Notes: a model not told the origin generated them from the sequence alone. 26,920 nt of DNA from Lentisphaera sp. (GCA_020721745.1 DYMC01000007.1:1-26920), one strand, 5' to 3'. Shown: positions 7,354-15,493, counted from the first letter of the stretch. Numbers and translations: made by a program.

Positions 7354-8751
7354 TCACTTGGACAATTTCCGCGATATCTCCCTGATTTCGTCGAAAGAGG
7401 ACATCAGTTTCTCGATGTCCTGCGCATCCTTCTCCCCGAATTCCGCGCCATCGTCGTCCAGCGATGCAATCGTGTCGGACAGCGTGGACAGGAAGGAAGA
7501 GAACTTTCCGAATTCCTCCTGCGGGATCGAGCTCAGAAGCGTTCCGGCCTTTTCGGATTCGAGGATGATCCGGAGCATCTCGTCGTAGGTGTCCAGCAGC
7601 CTCCCCCTCAGGACTCCTCTTGCGGAATCCGCCGATGCGTTGTATTTCTCCTCGAGTCTCTCCCAGTTCTCCTCCATCATTATCTCGAAGGAAAGTTTCT
7701 GCGCCTCGTCCGCGAACTGTCCCGGCGCGAGCTTCATGAGCCGTTCATACACGGCATCGAGCGGCAGCTTTCTGAACATGGCGTCGTTCATATACGAGTC
7801 CACAATCTCGGGCAGGAGCGCAAGCCCTATCTCGTCCAGAATGTCGCCGAGGGCCCTGGTCCGGCCTGCGGATATCGAAAGCATTTCTTCGGGGATTTCC
7901 CCAGTCTCCTCCTCCGGAATCTTGTTCCAAAGTATTCCATCCCCCGCCCGATGGACTATTCCCACCTGGCATGACGCCCTGAGGAACTCCTCGAAACTGG
8001 CGGGCGGGTCGCGCAAAATGTCCGGGTCGGCGAGAAAGGCTTCCTCCATCTGCTCCCGGAAGCCTATTGCATCTCCAAGCTCGTCGAAAATCTTGAGAAA
8101 GGCCTGCTCCATCCTTATGCACCACTTCTTGAGGATATTCGGCCTCCTGCGCTCCGATGTGGTCTTGAGGCGGAAGGAAAAAATTCCCTTGTCGTAGTCC
8201 TCCACCCGAAAAAGCAGCGTGTCGCCCTTCCTGAAGCCGCTCCTCCCGTAGAAATCCTTCATGGAAAAAGCCGGAACCTCCGTCCTTCCACGCCTTTTCG
8301 GCTTGATCGTTTTTGCGGAAAACGGGAATTTCGCATCAATCACTGCCGCGGAGACCATAGGCATCAGCAGTCCGGCGGCAGGCCCCTTGTTCATGTGCAG
8401 GAGGCTGAAGCTGGCCACATCAATATCGGCGTGTGCGAAGACCCGGAAAAAATCGCCCGGAATGAATATCCCCGCCTTCAGCTCGTCATCCGACGGAGTG
8501 GAGCAGAACTCCGCCCCCTTCATGAATACAGTCCTGGGGATGAAAGAGATGTGCTCCCCATCCTTCCATATCTCGAAAATATCGTTGTTGCCGGAAAGAA
8601 CCTTCTCGACGGAATTGGCAAGATCGTTCTTGGAAATCGCAGGAAAATCGCCGGATATGCTGTCGGCTATGCTCATCGCGGTGAACGAGTCCTTCCTGGA
8701 GACAGCCTCCTCGTCTATCCTCCTGGCCAGATTTTCATCGCAGCTCTTCAA
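7354..8751 (-). CDS. Unrecognised 465-residue protein coupled to the FabI-like gene
   Basis: I do not recognise this family. It is soluble-looking, with no signal peptide or membrane segment. The N-terminal 60 residues read like a small helical, possibly winged-helix unit (ISKNDLANSVEKVL); then a beta-rich part with FIPGDFFRVFAHADIDVASFSLL (about 95-120) and a basic KPKRRGRTEVPAF segment; the C-terminal 250 residues are acidic and helical (LLDTYDEMLRIILESEKAG). The start used is TTG at 8751, which overlaps the fabI-like stop (TTGA) and has AAGG upstream; an ATG 25 codons later, with AAGGA 13 bases before it, is possible. The overlap implies co-translation with the reductase, though nothing in the sequence points to lipid metabolism. 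Confidence 0.75.
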   Translation of the reverse strand: MKSCDENLARRIDEEAVSRKDSFTAMSIADSISGDFPAISKNDLANSVEKVLSGNNDIFEIWKDGEHISFIPRTVFMKGAEFCSTPSDDELKAGIFIPGDFFRVFAHADIDVASFSLLHMNKGPAAGLLMPMVSAAVIDAKFPFSAKTIKPKRRGRTEVPAFSMKDFYGRSGFRKGDTLLFRVEDYDKGIFSFRLKTTSERRRPNILKKWCIRMEQAFLKIFDELGDAIGFREQMEEAFLADPDILRDPPASFEEFLRASCQVGIVHRAGDGILWNKIPEEETGEIPEEMLSISAGRTRALGDILDEIGLALLPEIVDSYMNDAMFRKLPLDAVYERLMKLAPGQFADEAQKLSFEIMMEENWERLEEKYNASADSARGVLRGRLLDTYDEMLRIILESEKAGTLLSSIPQEEFGKFSSFLSTLSDTIASLDDDGAEFGEKDAQDIEKLMSSFDEIREISRKLSK

Positions 8752-9548
8752 GGCGACACCGCCTTGGAGACTATCCCCTTGTCAAAATAGTTTGTGGACA
8801 TCCCGGCATCAACAATTATTGTCTGGGCGTTTATCCCCGACGAGCGCGGGCTGAGCAGGAAGGCGGCGACATCCGCCACCTCGCCTGTCTCCAGATTCCG
8901 CTTCCTGAGCGTGGCCTTTTCGGCGAAAAGATATGGCTCGATGTATCCGGGAATCCCCGCCGAAGAGGAGGTCTTCAGAAGTCCGGCCCCCACCGCGTTC
9001 ACCCTTGTTCCATACGGGGCCGAAAGCGACTTGGCCAGGAAGCACACGCTCGAGTCGAGGGCCGCCTTTGCTGGCGCCATGAATCCGTAGCTCTCCGCCG
9101 CCATCCGGGTGCTCGAGATGGAAATGGTGACCATCGAGGAGTCCTTCTCCATCATGTCCTTGTATATGTCGGCGATGCGGATGAAAGACCAGCAGGATAT
9201 GTCCACCGCCTCGAGAAAATCCTTCCGCGATGTCGAGTGAAACGGCTTCAGCCCGCCTGCGAAATTCGCAAACGCCGCGGAATGGATTATCCCGTGCATG
9301 CTCCCAAATTCGGATTTCACCCGCCCGGCGGCGGACAGCATCTGCTCGTCGCTGCGAAAATCGCAGACGCAAAAGGGAATTCCGGGCAGCATCTTCTCCA
9401 GCGACGAGGCATGCTCGCCGCTCTGGACTGACACCATCACCGACGCCCCCTCGTCAATCAGAGTCCGCGCAATGTGATACGCGACGCTCTTGCGGTTTGC
9501 CACCCCGAAGACGAGTATCTTTCTTCCTTCAAGCCCTAGAAAAGACAT
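8748..9548 (-). CDS. fabI: Enoyl-[acyl-carrier-protein] reductase-like SDR (FabI type)
   Basis: Short-chain dehydrogenase expected to perform the last reduction of fatty-acid elongation with NAD(P)H. FabI-like marks are the N-terminal GVANRKSVAYHIA cofactor loop in place of the classical TGxxxGIG, the catalytic Y-x6-K at Y154/K161 (SYGFMAPAK), and the C-terminal VADVAAFLLSPRSSGINAQTIIVDAG. The accessory tyrosine found ten residues before the catalytic one in E. coli FabI is an isoleucine here (I144), as in other divergent enoyl reductases such as FabL, so another SDR substrate is possible. The ATG has no clear ribosome site, but the N-terminus MSFLGLEGRKILVFG fits the family well. First gene of a two-gene unit. 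Confidence 0.82.
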   Translation of the reverse strand: MSFLGLEGRKILVFGVANRKSVAYHIARTLIDEGASVMVSVQSGEHASSLEKMLPGIPFCVCDFRSDEQMLSAAGRVKSEFGSMHGIIHSAAFANFAGGLKPFHSTSRKDFLEAVDISCWSFIRIADIYKDMMEKDSSMVTISISSTRMAAESYGFMAPAKAALDSSVCFLAKSLSAPYGTRVNAVGAGLLKTSSSAGIPGYIEPYLFAEKATLRKRNLETGEVADVAAFLLSPRSSGINAQTIIVDAGMSTNYFDKGIVSKAVSP

Positions 9549-9923
9549 CTTGCACCATGAGGTTTTTGTTCGTAAAGAATGGAAATTATGCCCCCCGACA
9601 GAAAAATCAAGGAGGCCTTCTCGTATATTTCCGCAGAACGGCGGGACTGCATTGGCAATTCCATGGCTCCATTTCCGCCGTCGTAAATATTCACTGAACT
9701 CTTACCCGCCGTCTCCGCGCCTATATTCGATTTACAATAGAGGCTGCTGAAAAAAGATTTTTGCGCTTTGGGCGAAAACTTTTTTTTGCACATCCGTGTC
9801 AAACGCATAATATTTTGATATACAATGAATGAATTATGCCGGCACCGATACTTTTTTATCAGCAATTAGTTCTTTTTTTTATGTGACTGATTGTAATTCA
9901 ATCGTCGGAGAAAAAACAGGGAA
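9549..9923. other. 375-base intergenic stretch, no gene supported
   Basis: Lies between the FabI-like start and the prepilin-like stop, both minus. It holds one copy of the GTAAATATTCACTGAACTC repeat (9683-9705) and marks the step from GC-rich to AT-rich sequence, with several A/T homopolymers after 9750. A 109-codon minus reading frame crosses it but has no ribosome site or family resemblance and runs into fabI. No convincing promoter was found for fabI. Confidence 0.6.
9683..9705 (+). repeat. Dispersed repeat GTAAATATTCACTGAACTC..., copy 1
   Basis: GTAAATATTCACTGAACTC followed by TTAC. The copy at 24344-24366 matches at 22 of 23 positions, and the core occurs twice as an inverted pair at 17763-17805. 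It is a noncoding spacer element whose ends (GTAA/TTAC) are themselves complementary. Confidence 0.7.
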
Positions 9924-10760
9924 TCAATTCCAAGGTGTCCATTCCCCGGTGCCCAACTTCCGCGTGTCCTCTCTTTTTAGAGAGCCCATCTTTCGTCCAT
10001 CTACATGCCCGTCAAAATAAAGCGTTGTAGCTACGGTATTTGAGCTATGACGCCAACGCGGCCATCCGCCTCCTGTCGTTGTCCCATCATTGTAATCTTT
10101 ATTTCTGTTGTAAAAGTCCAAATATGTTTGTTCTGGGGTTCCGACTTCAGCGGAAGTGCACATCCATTTTGCGCCGAAAAGCTCCAATGATGCGTTTGCG
10201 TAGCCGGTATCTACTTGATTCCCTTCTATCAGCATAATGTTCAAACTGGGGCTCGTGATTTGTTGTGGCATAGCCGACGCATAATTTTCGCAAAAAGTTG
10301 CCGAATATCCTCCGCCTTCATTCCATGATGAAAGGAATTGCGGAGGTGCGCTGTAAGTCAAGGCGTTGCGCGGACTTCCCAAATAAATTTCCGGAAGGGC
10401 GCTGGGGCATGAGAAAACCGCCGAAAGAGACGAATGATATGCCGTAGCCGGTTTTTGCACGTAGTCGCTTATGAAATTGGCATAAGTTTGACTGGCGCTT
10501 CTGTGCCAAGACAACGGATATCTAGTGTAATCTATTGAATACAATCCCATGGCCAAACCTATCTGCCTTAGATTTCCCAAACAGTAACTCATCTTCGCAA
10601 AGTCTTTTGCTTTATTTATGGATGGAAGAAGCAGGGTCATCAGAATTGCTATTATGGCAATCACAACCAATAGTTCGACAAGGGTAAATGGTTTTTTCAC
10701 CGTGCCAGCCGTAGGCGATTTATTCGGTTCACCGACACATTTTTTGATAATCTCAGACAT
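9924..10760 (-). CDS. Prepilin-type N-terminal domain secreted protein (H-x-DG family)
   Basis: Type II secretion/pseudopilin-like protein, 278 residues from the ATG at 10760, which has GGGGAGG upstream; the frame is open 31 codons further but without a ribosome site. A leader of about 24 residues is followed by the prepilin segment FTLVELLVVIAIIAIL, with the conserved Glu at +5 (E29) and Pro instead of Gly at -1 (P24), and then the KxxxCxxNLRQIG segment. The C-terminus has RHSSNTVATTLYFDGHVDGR, a form of the H-x9-DG processing-associated motif with two extra residues. Such proteins are strongly expanded in Lentisphaerae and relatives, where their role is mostly unknown. It has its own strong promoter and is divergent from the sugar-related operon. 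Confidence 0.9.
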   Translation of the reverse strand: MSEIIKKCVGEPNKSPTAGTVKKPFTLVELLVVIAIIAILMTLLLPSINKAKDFAKMSYCLGNLRQIGLAMGLYSIDYTRYPLSWHRSASQTYANFISDYVQKPATAYHSSLSAVFSCPSALPEIYLGSPRNALTYSAPPQFLSSWNEGGGYSATFCENYASAMPQQITSPSLNIMLIEGNQVDTGYANASLELFGAKWMCTSAEVGTPEQTYLDFYNRNKDYNDGTTTGGGWPRWRHSSNTVATTLYFDGHVDGRKMGSLKREDTRKLGTGEWTPWN

Positions 10761-10824
10761 TTTCACCACCTCCCCTGATCTACGAGTTGACGAGTCAAAA
10801 AACATTTTTCTGAAAACTGGCGCT

Positions 10825-10853
10825 ACTATACGCCATTTAATGGGCAAAGTCAA
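10825..10853 (-). promoter_or_regulatory. Sigma70-type promoter of the prepilin-like gene
   Basis: On the minus strand TTGACT (10853-10848), 17-base spacer, TATAGT (10830-10825). The spacer contains the perfect inverted repeat CCATT-T-AATGG (10833-10843), and TGGCG/CGCCA (10818-10822/10831-10835) brackets the -10 box; both could be operator half-sites. It lies 65 bases before the start codon. Confidence 0.6.
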
Positions 10854-10894
10854 GTGGAAAACAAAAAAAATGCAAAAAATAAATTTTATCCCGC

Positions 10895-10922
10895 TTGAAA
10901 TATACGATAATGGTATTATAAT
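10895..10922 (+). promoter_or_regulatory. Sigma70-type promoter of the ThuA-like/lipoprotein/ROK operon
   Basis: TTGAAA (10895-10900), 16-base spacer, perfect TATAAT (10917-10922), 30 bases before the ATG at 10953. It is divergent from the prepilin-gene promoter. Confidence 0.65.
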
Positions 10923-10926
10923 TCCA
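10911..10926. promoter_or_regulatory. Candidate operator palindrome over the -10 box
   Basis: TGGTATTATAATTCCA, a 16-base near-perfect palindrome (7 of 8 pairs) covering the whole -10 box of the operon promoter. A repressor bound here would block transcription; the obvious candidate is the ROK protein encoded as the third gene of the same operon. This is inference from position and symmetry. Confidence 0.4.
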
Positions 10927-10952
10927 GTAATTTTAATTCAAGGAGTCCCATT

Positions 10953-11768
10953 ATGAAGACGAAAACGTGCCGCAGGTCCCTGTCTGTCAAAGGAGCAATA
11001 GTGCTTGTAGGATCACTGCTGCTGATGTGCTTCGCGTCCGCGGCTCCAAAGGCTGAAGCCGCGTCAAAACTGGCACTGATATCTACCAATCAGGTGCCGT
11101 CTGACAGCAAAGATATGATTTTTTTCAAGAAATTCTGTGCTGAAAACGGCTGTGAGCTAATTGAAGTGGATCAGGCCGATGTAACGTCCGGGAAGGCTGA
11201 TCTAAAAGATTACAACGGGGTGGCGCTTTTTTATATCATGGATTACGGCAATGAGTTTTGGCAGAAACTCGCAGCATATCTAGCTGAAGGCGGGAAATTA
11301 TTTTGGAGTGGAACGTACGGAGCATTCAAGGATATTGGCGAAAGCGGCAAGAAGGGGTTGCGCGACGTTTTTAAGGCTCAGACGATGCTGTATATTGAAG
11401 ACCCCCAGCTTGGCAACGGAACGGTTGATACAATGATGTGGATCAAACCGACATCTGAACACGGAATCTTTGAAGACAAGGAAGTAAAATTATACGCGAT
11501 TTTTTCCGGGGAAGCGATGGGTTTTGAACCTGCCGCTGGCGGCAAAACGGTCGCGTGCTGGGTGAACAGGGATCAAAAGACCGAATCTGGCGGTCCGGCA
11601 ATAATCGTGTCCGAAAACAATGCAGGAGGGAAAACGGTGCTCCTCGGAGTATATTCCCTCAATCTCCTTGCCAGGGGTTCCGAAGAAGATTCGTTAGTCT
11701 CAAGACAAATCTCCCAGCTTTATATCGGCATGTTCAAATGGCTTGGAATTTTTACGGACAAAAAATAA
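10953..11768 (+). CDS. Secreted ThuA/GATase-like domain protein
   Basis: 271 residues. A signal peptide (basic start, hydrophobic core about 14-28, likely cleavage near ASA-A or AEA-A at 29-37) predicts export. The rest looks like an alpha/beta ThuA or class I GATase-like fold: LALISTN strand, LKDYNGVALFYIMDYG, then LAAYLAEGGKLFWSG, a typical 'lay a brake on the sheet' layout of that fold, without a recognisable catalytic Cys-His-Glu triad. Its second half is clearly related to residues about 170-290 of the next gene product: GNGTVDTMMWIKPT, FSGEAMGFEPA and the WVNRDQ segment have direct counterparts there. AAGGAG lies 9 bases before the ATG. The function is unknown; a polysaccharide-related role is inferred only from the neighbours. 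Confidence 0.75.
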   Translation: MKTKTCRRSLSVKGAIVLVGSLLLMCFASAAPKAEAASKLALISTNQVPSDSKDMIFFKKFCAENGCELIEVDQADVTSGKADLKDYNGVALFYIMDYGNEFWQKLAAYLAEGGKLFWSGTYGAFKDIGESGKKGLRDVFKAQTMLYIEDPQLGNGTVDTMMWIKPTSEHGIFEDKEVKLYAIFSGEAMGFEPAAGGKTVACWVNRDQKTESGGPAIIVSENNAGGKTVLLGVYSLNLLARGSEEDSLVSRQISQLYIGMFKWLGIFTDKK

Positions 11769-11843
11769 GTTCTAATTCGCCAAAATTTAATTCCGCAGAT
11801 TATCGCTGGTAAAAACAAAGTGCTGGGGAGGCATGACGACGAA

Positions 11844-14273
11844 ATGAAAATAAGCAAACTCATTCAACCTATGGCAAAAACCTTTATTGTCTGCTGTATT
11901 TTAATTATTGTTTCCTGCACCCGCACCGAAAATATCTCCCGGCAAACCTTGCCGGTAAAAGCAAATGATGATTTTGTAAAAAAAATTTTTGTCCTTACGC
12001 CACCGGTTTCTCAGAAATTGGCGGACAAGGAAAAAAACACTATCTCATCGGTATCAAAGGAGCTTTCTAAATTTTTTGATAAATCAGGAATAACCTGCGA
12101 AATCACTGATGCCGAAAGTCTTGTGCCTTCAGATATTCCGTCCGGGAAACACATCATTTTAGTAACAACCATATCGTCATTATCGGATGAACAATGGGAT
12201 AAGATAGAAAAGTTTATCGCCTCCTCCGATGGAACTATCATATGGCAGGGAATGCTTGCCAGAAACAGCATACTGCTCGATAGCGACAGAAAACATCTTG
12301 AAGATATTGCCGGTGTGAAAATTTCAGGCTATGCCGCCGATGAAAAAATAGGACTTGGCGCCGTTGACAGATTTATGTGGATTTCTCCCACCGCCGACGG
12401 GCGCACCGACATTTTTAAGGACTACGCAAAAGATAAAATTTTTGCGGCCTTCGCCGGCGAAGCTGTCGCGATCGAGCCGGCAGGGCAGTCTCGAACGGAA
12501 GCGGAATGGCTGCGCCGCGACAGGACAAATTCCGATGGAGCGGCTTTAATCGTAAAATCTCATCCCAGCGGGGCAAAGTCCATTTTTTTCTCAAACTACC
12601 TCTTTATTACTGCGATGAGGCAAGACGTTTCTTCACCGGAAGTTAAAGCGGGCAGAGAGATTTTTAACGCGTGTCTTCGATCTGCCGGATGTCCCATTCC
12701 AGAGGAAGAATCGGAAAAAAAATCCGTCAGCGCCGACACAAGACCTGTAAATTGGACAGAGATAAATCCAAAAATCCAGTGCCCTCGGTCAATGTGGGTA
12801 TGGAATAATGAAAACGCGCTTGACGAAGAAAAATCTGAAGAACTGCTTAAATTTTGCGATCTTCGCAAAATTACCGTTATTTACCTGTATACCGGGAAGG
12901 ATTTTTTCAAAGGAGAAGGCAGAGTGGAAAAGATCCGCGCATTTATAATGGAAGCCGGGAAAAGAAAGATTGAGGTGGAGGCGTTGGATGGCTGGCCCGA
13001 GGCAGTTCTCGAAAAACAGCGTAAAAATTTTCTTTCTTCAATAGAAGCTGTTATCGCTTACAACCGCAGCGTTGCCGAAAAAGAGCGATTTGCCGGTTTC
13101 CAGTCAGATGTAGAACCGGGCGGCATCGAGGATTATCACAAGACAAAAGAATCGCGTAAAAAAATCAACACGATGTTTATTGAGCTTAACAGGGACTGTT
13201 ATAATTTGTGTAAACAAAGCGGATTGCCAAATTTCCGTTTTGGTTTGGCTTTGTCGGAAAATTACGATGGCATAGGCAAAATAGATTTTGAAGGGAAAGA
13301 TGCCTATATCTGCGACCATCTCGCTCGATTTGTTGACTATTTCGCGATTATGTCTTATCATGACAAGGCGGCAGAAACAGCTTCAAATGTTTCTTATGAA
13401 ATTAATTTGGCTGAAAAATCAGGCAAAACGGCTTGGATTGGATTTGAGACCCTTGACGCGGCAGGGCAATATAGATTGCCACGCGAAATCACATTTTACG
13501 AAGAAGGCTTGGAAATTATGGAAAAAGAAATAGAAAAGGTCTTATCCATATACGGAAGGAAAAAAGGATTTGGCGGAATCGCAATACATCATTATGACGC
13601 ATACAAAAAACTTCAGAATGAACGTATGGAAGGAATTTATAAAGCACCTTCATATTCCGCATCTTATGTGCCGGAAAACATTGTTATAGACGCTTCTAAA
13701 TCTGATTGGGCTAAAGTTCCGGAGTTTCGTTTTGGAGAAAAAAAATATGTTGTTCACGGCAAGGAACTATGGAAAGGAGAACAGGACTTAAGCGCCAATG
13801 CCGGCATAGCCTGGAACGAACAAAACATCTACATTCTTGTTGATGTGAAGGATGACAAACTCCAAATATGCCCGGACGACAAAGAGCTATGGAAAGGTGA
13901 TCATGTTGGGATATGGATATCTGAGGGAAAAGAAAACTCTCCCGTCTTTCAGTTTGGAATTTCCCCAAAAGAGAAAAAACCGGGTGTTTATATGTGGTAT
14001 CCAAAGAGTTACACCGAAAGCGCTATAGCTGAGACAGTTTCTTCGATGTCGGCTCAAGCAATCAGAACGGACTCCGGATATATTGTTGAATGTAAAATAC
14101 CGGCTAAAACTCTGGGAATAAACGGTTTTAAAGATACTGCCCAGCTATACGTAACAATAGATGTCGGAGACTGTGATTCAGAAACGGAACCTCACAAGTC
14201 CCTTATATCTCTTTCTCCCATAAGAGAACGTGGCAACCCAATGACATTCGTAAGATTATGCCTGGTAAAATAA
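11844..14273 (+). CDS. Large lipoprotein: ThuA-like domain, TIM-barrel-like domain, CBM9-like domain
   Basis: 809 residues from the ATG at 11844 (GGGGAGG 12 bases upstream; GTG at 11820 is an alternative). A lipobox at IVSC (C25) predicts lipid anchoring in the envelope. Residues about 45-290 are a paralogue of the preceding gene product (GLGAVDRFMWISPT, FAGEAVAIEPA, WLRRDR). About 305-600 looks like a TIM-barrel hydrolase: SMWVWNNENALDEEK, GFQSDVEPGG with candidate acidic residues, DYFAIMSYHD and GFGGIAIHHYDAYK on successive strands. About 615-805 is a CBM9-like sugar-binding domain (IAWNEQNIYILVDVKDD, KELWKGDHVGIWI, YIVECKIPAKTLG). The KELWKG segment occurs twice, 42 residues apart. Specific substrate and enzyme family are not recognised. 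It has clearly lower GC than the flanks. Confidence 0.8.
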   Translation: MKISKLIQPMAKTFIVCCILIIVSCTRTENISRQTLPVKANDDFVKKIFVLTPPVSQKLADKEKNTISSVSKELSKFFDKSGITCEITDAESLVPSDIPSGKHIILVTTISSLSDEQWDKIEKFIASSDGTIIWQGMLARNSILLDSDRKHLEDIAGVKISGYAADEKIGLGAVDRFMWISPTADGRTDIFKDYAKDKIFAAFAGEAVAIEPAGQSRTEAEWLRRDRTNSDGAALIVKSHPSGAKSIFFSNYLFITAMRQDVSSPEVKAGREIFNACLRSAGCPIPEEESEKKSVSADTRPVNWTEINPKIQCPRSMWVWNNENALDEEKSEELLKFCDLRKITVIYLYTGKDFFKGEGRVEKIRAFIMEAGKRKIEVEALDGWPEAVLEKQRKNFLSSIEAVIAYNRSVAEKERFAGFQSDVEPGGIEDYHKTKESRKKINTMFIELNRDCYNLCKQSGLPNFRFGLALSENYDGIGKIDFEGKDAYICDHLARFVDYFAIMSYHDKAAETASNVSYEINLAEKSGKTAWIGFETLDAAGQYRLPREITFYEEGLEIMEKEIEKVLSIYGRKKGFGGIAIHHYDAYKKLQNERMEGIYKAPSYSASYVPENIVIDASKSDWAKVPEFRFGEKKYVVHGKELWKGEQDLSANAGIAWNEQNIYILVDVKDDKLQICPDDKELWKGDHVGIWISEGKENSPVFQFGISPKEKKPGVYMWYPKSYTESAIAETVSSMSAQAIRTDSGYIVECKIPAKTLGINGFKDTAQLYVTIDVGDCDSETEPHKSLISLSPIRERGNPMTFVRLCLVK

Positions 14274-15409
14274 AAAACAAAAAGGACTCTAGAAATACTG
14301 GGAAATGGCTTGAAAACATAGCATTTTTCCTGACTGAAATCGCCAATGGCAGGATTACCCAGCCGGATATTGCGGAAAAAGCCGGAATTTCAAGAAGTTC
14401 TGTGTCCAATGCAATAAGATATATGCTCAAAAAGAAACTGATCGAAAAATCAGGCTCGATCTTTACAAAAGGGGGAAAAAAACCGACAGCCCAGTGGAAA
14501 TTATCATCTGATATAGGTTTTTTCTTCTCCGCTTATTTCGGCAGGCGACATAACTATTTTGCGATATATGATTTTACCGGCCAAAGAATAAACCTGACGC
14601 AAACTCCAGCGTCCCAAGACATAGGCAGCGCCATCAGCGAACTTGCAACGATGATAAAGAAAAATTCTTATAAGCCTCTTTGCGGAATATCAATGGCAAC
14701 TTCAGGGATTATAGATCGTTCGAGCGGAATTATCTGCCGTTCAAAAATGTGGAACGTTGAAAATTATTCGGCTGTTGAACGCCTTGAAAAAAAACTTCCG
14801 AAAATGAATCACGTTCCGCTGGTTGTCTGCGAAAACAGTTCCCGTTTAATCGCTCTTGGACTTACATCTTCTGAAATGCGCGCAAACTCCAGCAATTTTA
14901 TTACGCTCAATTTTGAAGAAGGCAATCCCGAACGCTTATGTCCTATGGGAATAGGGAGCGCGATGTTCCTTGACGGCAGGATTCACAACGGCTTCCGCGG
15001 TGCCGCCGGCGAATTGGATTCCTTCTTCTGGGAATGTATTGATGTTATCAAACGGAAGCAAATATTTATATCTCTTTCTAATCTAGACCAGGCAGACATT
15101 GATTTCCTCGCGAAGAAATTTGCGGAAAAATTCGCGCATCTGGTCAATTATCTGGCCGTCAACAAAATATTCATCGTCTTTGACGAGAAGAACAATGTCG
15201 TCCCTGAATTTGCCAATGTATTTTCAAAAAAACTCAATTCCGGACTGCTCATGAACACGGATTCCGTCCACGTGGAAACAGTAGACAACGGATTGAATGC
15301 TGTTTTAGACGGAGGAGCTGTCTTGCTGAAAGAGAAATTCTTTTCAGATGATGGAAAGTGGATGCTTGAATTCCTTCGCAATTATCTTTCGCCGCGAGAA
15401 AATGTCTGA
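14258..15409 (+). CDS. ROK-family transcriptional regulator
   Basis: 383 residues. An N-terminal winged helix-turn-helix (TQPDIAEKAGISRSSVSNAI, about 34-53) is followed by a ROK sugar-kinase-like fold with SGIIDRSSGIICRS, GIGSAMFLDGRIHNGFRGAAGELD and a late LNAVLDGGAVLL. The ROK zinc-finger cysteines and the phosphate-binding DxGGT are not recognisable, as expected for a repressor without kinase activity. The start overlaps the lipoprotein stop by 16 bases and has no ribosome site, so translation is probably coupled. Known ROK regulators (NagC, XylR, Mlc) release DNA on sugar binding, and this one is likely to control its own operon. The ligand is unknown. Confidence 0.88.
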   Translation: MPGKIKNKKDSRNTGKWLENIAFFLTEIANGRITQPDIAEKAGISRSSVSNAIRYMLKKKLIEKSGSIFTKGGKKPTAQWKLSSDIGFFFSAYFGRRHNYFAIYDFTGQRINLTQTPASQDIGSAISELATMIKKNSYKPLCGISMATSGIIDRSSGIICRSKMWNVENYSAVERLEKKLPKMNHVPLVVCENSSRLIALGLTSSEMRANSSNFITLNFEEGNPERLCPMGIGSAMFLDGRIHNGFRGAAGELDSFFWECIDVIKRKQIFISLSNLDQADIDFLAKKFAEKFAHLVNYLAVNKIFIVFDEKNNVVPEFANVFSKKLNSGLLMNTDSVHVETVDNGLNAVLDGGAVLLKEKFFSDDGKWMLEFLRNYLSPRENV

Positions 15410-15424
15410 CGAATCTTCCCATTG

Positions 15425-15459
15425 AATTTATCGAAAAAATCGGCCGTCCGATAAATTTT
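15425..15459 (+). terminator. Likely terminator of the ROK operon
   Basis: Inverted repeat AATTTATCG/CGATAAATT (15425-15433/15449-15457) followed by TT, 16 bases past the ROK stop. A shorter competing hairpin ATCGG-CCGT-CCGAT sits inside (15439-15452). Confidence 0.45.
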
Positions 15460-15493
15460 GCCACCTTACACCGATCTTATGACCGGCCTAAAA

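Noticed and set aside
9536..9865. 109-codon minus frame in the fabI leader
   Set aside because: No ribosome site, overlaps the fabI start, and it translates a dispersed repeat; judged spurious.
10618..10956. 112-codon plus frame across the divergent promoters
   Set aside because: It is antisense to the prepilin leader and crosses two good promoters; no coding signal.
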